The notes beneath the pieces were generated by a model. That model had not been told where the DNA came from. It searched no databases and saw nothing but the letters and a program-made list of their open reading frames with translations. From CAMLHU01 sp039917855 (GTDB lineage: Bacteria; Gemmatimonadota; Gemmatimonadetes; Gemmatimonadales; GWC2-71-9), in the NCBI GenBank assembly GCA_039917855.1, contig JBDSIR010000082.1:1-8886 (forward strand): a stretch of 8,886 nucleotides of DNA, written 5' to 3'. This document shows positions 4,826 to 8,886 of the stretch, in pieces (within the stretch, counting starts at the first letter, position 1; each line of letters opens with the position of its first letter). The position numbers and the translations under genes were made by a program.

Positions 4826-6076
4826 CTACCAGACTAACGCCAACGGGTTCTCCAGCAGGGTCTTGAGCGTCTTCAGGAACGCGGCACCGGTCGCGCCGTC
4901 AATGGCCCGGTGGTCGCACGACATCGTCATCCGCATCTTCTGCCGCACCACCACCTGCCCGTTCACCACCGCCGGCTCCTCGCGGACCTTGCCGACGGCC
5001 AGGATCCCCGCTTCGGGCGGATTGATGATGGCGGTGAACTGCTCGATGTCGAACATCCCCAGGTTCGAGATGCTGAAGGTCGAGCCGGTGAACTCCTCGG
5101 GCTTGAGCTTCCGATCCCGCGCCCGTCCGGCAAGCTCCCGCGCCTCGGCGCTGATCTGCCGGAGGCTCTTCTGCTCGGCGTTCCGGATCACGGGAGTGAT
5201 GAGGCCGTCCTCGATCGCCACGGCCATCCCGATGTGCGCCTCGTGCCAGACCCGGATTCGGTCGTCCATCCACCAGGCATTGCACGCCGGGTGCTGGATC
5301 AGTGCCGTGGCGAGGGCTTTGATGAGGATGTCGTTGAAACTGACCTTTCCCTCTGGACCGAGCGCCTTCAGCGCCTCTCGCGCCTCTGCACTTCGGCTCA
5401 TGTCGACGTCCATCGTGAGGTAGAACGTAGGGATGGGGCCGAGCGACTGGGAGAGTCGCTTGGCGATGGTCTTCCGGATCTGGGAGAGGGGGATGTCCTC
5501 GAACACCACTCCCGGGGCACCCGCGGAGGTGCGGCCCACCGCCATCGGTCCCCGGGTCGCCGCCGCCTGTGCCGAAGCACCTTCGAGGTCGCGGAGCACC
5601 ACCCGCCCGGCGGGACCGGAGCCCTGCACGCGACCAAGGTCGAGACCCTTTTCCTCTGCGATCTTCTTGGCGAGGGGGGACGCCTTGACGCGGTCGGAAG
5701 ACGAGCTGGGGGCCTGGGGCTGGGGGCTTGGGGCGGTCGCGGCCAAAGGGGCGGCCGCCTGGCCCACCGGCCCACTGGCCGCCTTGGGGGCCGAAGCCTG
5801 AGGCCCGGGGCCTGAAGCCTGAGCTGGGACCGCCTCTCCCTTGGTGCCGAGCCACCCGACGATCCCACCGACGGGGAGGGTCGCCCCGACCTCGACGGTA
5901 CGCTTGATCAGCGTGCCGGCGCTCCGGGCCACCAACTCCATCACGGCCTTGTCGGTCTCGACTTCGGCCAGGACGTCGCCCGCCGCGACCGCGTCCCCTT
6001 CGTTCTTCTTCCATTCGACGAGGCGCCCCTCTTCCATCGTGGGTGAGAGCGCCTCCATGACGACCTTGGTTGCCAT
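4826..6076 (-). CDS. pdhC: Dihydrolipoamide acetyltransferase, PDH E2 component
   Basis: A 416-residue E2 with three domains. One lipoyl domain (residues 1-80) carries the modified lysine in VETDKAVME (Lys43). An Ala/Pro/Gly/Ser-rich flexible linker (86-129) follows. The peripheral subunit-binding domain (131-166; ASPLAKKIAEEKGLDL, GSGPAGRVVLRDL) docks E1 or E3. After a second short linker, the catalytic acetyltransferase domain (about 190-416) ends in SCDHRAIDG, with catalytic His389 and Asp393. It forms the core of the pyruvate dehydrogenase complex and transfers acetyl groups to CoA; the single lipoyl domain is at the low end of the usual one to three. ATG 6076-6074 has GGAG six bases upstream. 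The linker DNA is built of three kinds of short tandem repeat. The neighbouring E1 and E3 genes argue for PDH over branched-chain or acetoin dehydrogenase, though sequence alone does not exclude those. Confidence 0.96.
   Translation of the reverse strand: MATKVVMEALSPTMEEGRLVEWKKNEGDAVAAGDVLAEVETDKAVMELVARSAGTLIKRTVEVGATLPVGGIVGWLGTKGEAVPAQASGPGPQASAPKAASGPVGQAAAPLAATAPSPQPQAPSSSSDRVKASPLAKKIAEEKGLDLGRVQGSGPAGRVVLRDLEGASAQAAATRGPMAVGRTSAGAPGVVFEDIPLSQIRKTIAKRLSQSLGPIPTFYLTMDVDMSRSAEAREALKALGPEGKVSFNDILIKALATALIQHPACNAWWMDDRIRVWHEAHIGMAVAIEDGLITPVIRNAEQKSLRQISAEARELAGRARDRKLKPEEFTGSTFSISNLGMFDIEQFTAIINPPEAGILAVGKVREEPAVVNGQVVVRQKMRMTMSCDHRAIDGATGAAFLKTLKTLLENPLALVW
5706..5827. repeat. Cluster of 7- and 8-bp repeats encoding the E2 interdomain linker
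   Basis: Three repeat types sit side by side inside pdhC. Four heptamers of a CTGGGGG type fill 5706-5733 (CTGGGGG, CCTGGGG, CTGGGGG, CTTGGGG). Two and a half octamers GGCCCACC/GGCCCACT/GGCC fill 5761-5780. Six heptamers of a GARGCCY type fill 5786-5827. They encode the Ala/Pro/Gly/Gln/Ser-rich linker (roughly residues 84-124), where almost any frame gives small flexible residues. Confidence 0.8.
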
Positions 6077-6082
6077 TCCGAG

Positions 6083-6086
6083 CTCC
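6083..6086 (-). promoter_or_regulatory. Ribosome binding site of pdhC
   Basis: GGAG lies six bases before the pdhC ATG on the minus strand. It is outside, and 14 bases downstream of, the long inverted repeat that fills the rest of the pdhB-pdhC gap, so it should stay accessible if that hairpin forms. Confidence 0.65.
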
Positions 6087-6095
6087 GCAGAGAGG

Positions 6096-6207
6096 AGTCT
6101 AGAGTCCAGAGTCTAGAGTCTAGAGTCTAGAGCAGAAAGGTCGCGGAAGACTGCGTCCCCGCAGGGAGCGCAGCCGAGACCCCTCTAGACTCTCGACTCT
6201 GGACTCT
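6096..6207. repeat. Heptamer arrays facing each other as a long inverted repeat
   Basis: The left arm is five 7-bp units (AGTCTAG with one AGTCCAG, 6096-6130). The right arm is the complementary family CTAGACT, CTCGACT, CTGGACT (6185-6205). Segments 6101-6125 and 6183-6207 are complementary at 24 of 25 positions. The 57-base loop holds a smaller hairpin at 6151-6173 (CTGCG/CGCAG and TCCC/GGGA around CGCA, one bulged base). In the mRNA the hairpin would begin at the pdhB stop codon (6209-6207) and occupy nearly the whole gap before pdhC. There is no T-tract, so it is not an intrinsic terminator. Confidence 0.93.
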
Positions 6208-7187
6208 CAGCTCAGGTACAGCACCTTCTTGCACGCCGCCACGATCTTCGGGGCGTCCGCCTTTGCGGCCTTCTCGAGATGCTTGTTGTACGGCATCGGC
6301 ACATCGGCGCCGGTGACCCGGACCACCGGGGCGTCGAGCTCGTCGAACGCCTGGTGCTGGATCTCGTAGACCACCTGCGCGCCGACGCCCGCGAACGCCC
6401 ACCCCTCTTCGGCCACGACCACGCGGTGGGTCTTGGCGGCGGAGCGGAGGAGCGCTTCGACATCGAGCGGACGGATCGACCGGAGGTCGAGCACCTCGGC
6501 AGAGATGTTCTCGGTGGCGAGGGTCTCGGCGGCCTTGAGGGCCGGGATCACGGTCTTGGAGTGGCAGACGATGGTGACGTCGGTGCCTTCCCGCTTGATG
6601 TCGGCCTTGCCGATGGGGACGACGTGCTCGCCCTCGGGCACTTCGCCCTTGATGTTGTAGAGCATCTCGCCCTCGATGAAGATCACCGGGTCGTCATCGC
6701 GGATGGCGGCCTTGAGCATCCCCTTGGCGTCGGCGGGCGTCGCCGGGGCGAGCACCTTGAGGCCGGGGATGTGGGCGTAGTAGCTCTCGAACGCCTGGGA
6801 GTGCTGGCTGGCGAGCTGCAGCGCCGACCCTCCGGGGCCGCGGAAGACCATCGGACAGTGCACCTGGCCGCCGCTCATGTAGCGCATCTTGGCGGCGTGG
6901 TTCACGATCTGGTCGATCGCGAGCAGGGCGAAGTTCCAGGTCATGAACTCGATGATCGGCCGGAGGCCGAGCGAGGCGGCGCCCACGCCGACCCCGGCAA
7001 AGCCGAGCTCGGTGATGGGGGTATCGACCACGCGCATCGGGCCGAACTCCTCCAGCAGGCCGCGGCTCACCTTGTAGGCGCCTTGATACACGCCCACCTC
7101 CTCACCCATCAGGAACACCGACGGGTCCCGCCGCATCTCTTCGGCGAGGGCCTGGTTCAGGGCATCACGATAGGTGAGGACCGCCAT
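6207..7187 (-). CDS. pdhB: Pyruvate dehydrogenase E1 component, beta subunit
   Basis: A 326-residue beta subunit of the alpha2beta2 thiamine diphosphate-dependent E1, which decarboxylates pyruvate and acetylates the lipoyl arm of E2. It contains MGEEVGVYQGAYKVSRGL (27-44), the DTPITELGFAG segment with the thiamine-activating glutamate (Glu60), EFMTWNFALLAIDQIVNHAAK (80-100), HCPMVFRGPGG (110-120) and a typical C-terminal E1 beta/transketolase domain ending in a tail with VTGADVPMPYNKHLE. Length is normal. ATG 7187-7185 is preceded by only a weak GAGAAG. It lies 81 bp after pdhA, across a REP-like hairpin, and 130 bp before pdhC. The closest alternatives are the beta subunits of acetoin or branched-chain 2-oxoacid dehydrogenase; the company of lipA, E2 and E3 and the alpha-subunit sequence favour PDH. 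Confidence 0.96.
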   Translation of the reverse strand: MAVLTYRDALNQALAEEMRRDPSVFLMGEEVGVYQGAYKVSRGLLEEFGPMRVVDTPITELGFAGVGVGAASLGLRPIIEFMTWNFALLAIDQIVNHAAKMRYMSGGQVHCPMVFRGPGGSALQLASQHSQAFESYYAHIPGLKVLAPATPADAKGMLKAAIRDDDPVIFIEGEMLYNIKGEVPEGEHVVPIGKADIKREGTDVTIVCHSKTVIPALKAAETLATENISAEVLDLRSIRPLDVEALLRSAAKTHRVVVAEEGWAFAGVGAQVVYEIQHQAFDELDAPVVRVTGADVPMPYNKHLEKAAKADAPKIVAACKKVLYLS

Positions 7188-7227
7188 TATCGGTTCTTCT
7201 CGATCAACCGGTACCGGAGGGCGGTCC

Positions 7228-7260
7228 TCATCCTGAGCGCGCCCGGCGCGCGAAGGATCT
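7228..7260. repeat. Short REP-like palindrome between pdhA and pdhB
   Basis: TCATCCTGAGCG at 7228-7239 and CGAAGGATCT at 7251-7260 are variants of the arms of the element at 3193-3316 (TCATCCCGAGCG and CGAGGGATCT). Between them GCGCGC/GCGCGC around CCG (7237-7251) and the outer ATCCT/AGGAT (7230-7234 with 7254-7258) form a compact GC-rich hairpin. It lies nine bases after the pdhA stop on the transcribed strand, with no T-tract. Confidence 0.8.
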
Positions 7261-7268
7261 TCGCCATG

Positions 7269-8279
7269 TTACTTCGCCTCCGCGTACACGTCGGTCCAGA
7301 GCTCGCTCGCATCGGGATCGGGCGACTCTTCGGCGAACTTGAGCGCGTCGGTCACCTCGGCGATCACGCTCTCATCCATCGCCTTGATGCCGGCCTCGTC
7401 AATGAGCTTGGCGGTCCGGAGCGCTTCCCCCCACACGGCGATCGGGTCGCGCTTCCGCTGCTCCTCGACCTCCTCCTTGGTGCGATAGTGCCCGTGGATC
7501 GGGTCGGACATCGAGTGCCCCATGAAGCGGTAGGTACGGACCTCGAGGAGCGTCGGCAGGCTCTCCTTCCGGCCGCGGGTCACGGCGCGGTCCATCGCTG
7601 TACGCATCGCCATGACGTCCTGCCCATCGACCACCTCGTTGGCCATGTCATAGCTGCAGGCCCGCTCCGAGATGTCGTAGATGGCGCTGGCCCGCTCGAG
7701 CGCGGTCCCCATCCCGTACCGGTTGTTCTCGCAGATGAAGATCGCGGGGAGCTTCCAGAGCGCGGCCATGTTGAGCGCTTCGTGGAAGGCGCCGTTGTTG
7801 ACCGCGGCCTCACCGAAGTAGCAGACCGCGACCTGGTCGCCGCCGCGGTACTTGAACGCGAACGCCATCCCCGTGGTGATCGGGATGTGCGCACCCACGA
7901 TGCCGTGGCCGCCGAGGAAGCCTTTGGAAGCGTCGAAGAGATGCATCGACCCTCCCTTGCCCTTGGTGCACCCGGTGGCCTTCCCGAACAGTTCCGCCAT
8001 GATCGCGCGGGCCGAGATCCCGCGGGCCAGGGCATGCCCATGGTCGCGGTAGGAGCAGGTGAGGACGTCGTCGTGCCGGAGCGCGGCGATGGAGCCCACC
8101 GCCACCGCCTCCTGACCGATATACAGGTGGCAGAAGCCGCCGATCTGGCCCAGGGAGTAGGCTTCGCCGGCCTTCTCCTCGAACCGGCGGATCAGCAGCA
8201 TCTGGCGCAGGTACGAGCGGTAGAGCTCCGCGGTCGGGGCGTCGACCTTCTTCGGCAGTGCGGGCGCGGCGGTCGCCAT
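7269..8279 (-). CDS. pdhA: Pyruvate dehydrogenase E1 component, alpha subunit
   Basis: A 336-residue alpha subunit that binds thiamine diphosphate with the beta subunit and carries out pyruvate decarboxylation. Landmarks are RRFEEKAGEAYSLGQIGGFCHLYIGQEA (31-58), YRDHGHALARG (77-87), GKGGSMH (107-113), GGHGIVGAHIPI (123-134), the thiamine-binding stretch starting GEAAVNNGAFHEALN (156-170) and ending ENNRYGMG (184-191), and the loop GHSMSDP (254-260). The thiamine motif is atypical: the usual GDG is GEA, so the magnesium-ligand aspartate is Glu157, while the partner Asn186 is kept at the standard 29-residue spacing. The start is ATG 8279-8277, sharing one base with the lipA stop (TGATG) and preceded by GGAGGG at 8288-8283. 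The frame continues upstream to 8429, but that part lies inside lipA and is not PDH-like. Confidence 0.97.
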   Translation of the reverse strand: MATAAPALPKKVDAPTAELYRSYLRQMLLIRRFEEKAGEAYSLGQIGGFCHLYIGQEAVAVGSIAALRHDDVLTCSYRDHGHALARGISARAIMAELFGKATGCTKGKGGSMHLFDASKGFLGGHGIVGAHIPITTGMAFAFKYRGGDQVAVCYFGEAAVNNGAFHEALNMAALWKLPAIFICENNRYGMGTALERASAIYDISERACSYDMANEVVDGQDVMAMRTAMDRAVTRGRKESLPTLLEVRTYRFMGHSMSDPIHGHYRTKEEVEEQRKRDPIAVWGEALRTAKLIDEAGIKAMDESVIAEVTDALKFAEESPDPDASELWTDVYAEAK

Positions 8280-8886
8280 CAGCCCTCCACGGTCGCCGCG
8301 TGAGCGGCGGTCTTGGCCTGGTCCCAGGCGTGATACGACGAGCGCGTGAGCGGGCTCGCCTCGACGTGCTTGAATCCCATCCGGAGCCCGAGTTCGCGAA
8401 GCTCCCCGAACTCGTCCGGGGTGTACCACCGCACTACGGGAAGGTGCGAGTCGCTCGGCCGGAGGTACTGCCCCATCGTGAGGATGTCCACGTCGCTCCG
8501 GCGGAGGTCCTTCATCGAGTGGGTCACTTCATCCCATTCCTCGCCCATGCCGAGGATGATCCCGCTCTTGGTGAGCTGGTGCTTGCCACCCATGGTGCGG
8601 GCGTTGGCCAGGAGCTGGAGCGCGCGATCATAGCGGCCGCCGGGACGGGCCAGGCGGTAAAGGCGGGGGACGGTCTCGAGATTGTGATTCAGGATGGTGG
8701 GGCGGACGTCCATCACGATCTTGAGGGCGCGTTCCGATCCCTTGAAGTCGGGGATGAGGACCTCGACCGAGCTCTCGGGGAGCCGGGCGCGGATCTCGGT
8801 GATGCAGCCGGCGAAAGCCTCGGCGCCGCCGTTCTCCAGATCGTCGCGGTCCACCGAGGTGATCACGACGTGCTGCAGCCCCATCA
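8279..8886 (-). CDS. lipA: Lipoyl synthase, C-terminal part (cut by right edge)
   Basis: The visible 202 codons are the C-terminal two thirds of LipA, the radical SAM enzyme that inserts sulfur at C6 and C8 of the octanoyl group on E2 or GcvH. Recognisable stretches are HVVITSVDRDDLENGGA, VEVLIPDFKG, NHNLETVPRLYRLARPGGRYDRALQLL, TKSGIILGMGE, VDILTMGQYLRPSDSHLPVVRW and RSSYHA; the serine of RSSYHA ligates the auxiliary iron-sulfur cluster. The two N-terminal cysteine motifs (auxiliary cluster and radical SAM cluster) must lie beyond the window and cannot be checked. The stop TGA (8281-8279) overlaps the pdhA start, so maturation enzyme and substrate complex are translated from one message. The promoter of the operon is therefore outside the window. 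Confidence 0.96.
   Translation of the reverse strand, partial: MGLQHVVITSVDRDDLENGGAEAFAGCITEIRARLPESSVEVLIPDFKGSERALKIVMDVRPTILNHNLETVPRLYRLARPGGRYDRALQLLANARTMGGKHQLTKSGIILGMGEEWDEVTHSMKDLRRSDVDILTMGQYLRPSDSHLPVVRWYTPDEFGELRELGLRMGFKHVEASPLTRSSYHAWDQAKTAAHAATVEG
8283..8288 (-). promoter_or_regulatory. Ribosome binding site of pdhA inside lipA
   Basis: GGAGGG on the minus strand lies three bases before the overlapping TGATG. It is encoded by the last codons of lipA and decides the pdhA start in favour of 8279 over any upstream in-frame codon. Confidence 0.8.

Noticed and set aside
6279..8303. 674-codon plus-strand open frame opposite pdhA and pdhB
   Set aside because: It is an antisense shadow produced by high-GC codon bias: His/Arg/Gly/Asp-rich, no recognisable domain, and fully overlapped by two certain genes.
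8280..8429. Extended N-terminus for pdhA starting at 8429
   Set aside because: The extra 50 codons lie inside lipA, do not resemble E1 alpha, and a good ribosome binding site marks the start at 8279.

Overview
This window is a high-GC bacterial segment in which every convincing gene lies on the minus strand, so biological order runs from right to left. It holds a pyruvate dehydrogenase (PDH) operon together with the genes that make its lipoyl cofactor. In order of transcription these are: the C-terminal two thirds of lipoyl synthase (lipA, cut by the right edge), E1 alpha (pdhA), E1 beta (pdhB), E2 (pdhC), E3 (lpdA), a small four-helix membrane protein of unknown function, octanoyltransferase (lipB) and a cytoplasmic sulfite-oxidase-like molybdoenzyme. 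An intrinsic terminator follows. Beyond it are an unrecognised soluble protein and the start of an exported protein that runs off the left edge.

The genes form one biochemical unit. LipB moves octanoate from acyl carrier protein to the lipoyl domain, LipA inserts two sulfurs, and the finished lipoyl arm on E2 (Lys43) shuttles between E1 (thiamine diphosphate decarboxylase), the E2 acetyltransferase core and E3 (FAD/NAD reoxidation). Three junctions overlap tightly: lipA/pdhA and membrane protein/lipB share TGATG, and lipB/oxidoreductase share ATGA. The other junctions are gaps of 43-221 bp.

The striking feature is what fills those gaps. Four of them carry short tandem arrays of 7- or 8-bp units, each of a different sequence, usually starting at or within a few bases of the upstream gene's stop codon: 631-710, 3338-3389, 4794-4821 and 6096-6207. 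Similar 7/8-bp arrays also lie inside reading frames, in lipB (2117-2148) and in the flexible E2 linker (5706-5827). Two further gaps hold palindromic elements of one other family (3193-3316 and 7228-7260).

The organism is a high-GC Gram-negative-type bacterium with an aerobic, two-subunit-E1 PDH. Gene order, the style of the leftmost exported protein and the repeat-filled spacers remind me of Gemmatimonadota, but this is recollection, not proof. I see no mobile element, CRISPR array, tRNA or rRNA. The core genes are well-known families; the novelty, if any, lies in the repeat system and in a few details of individual genes.
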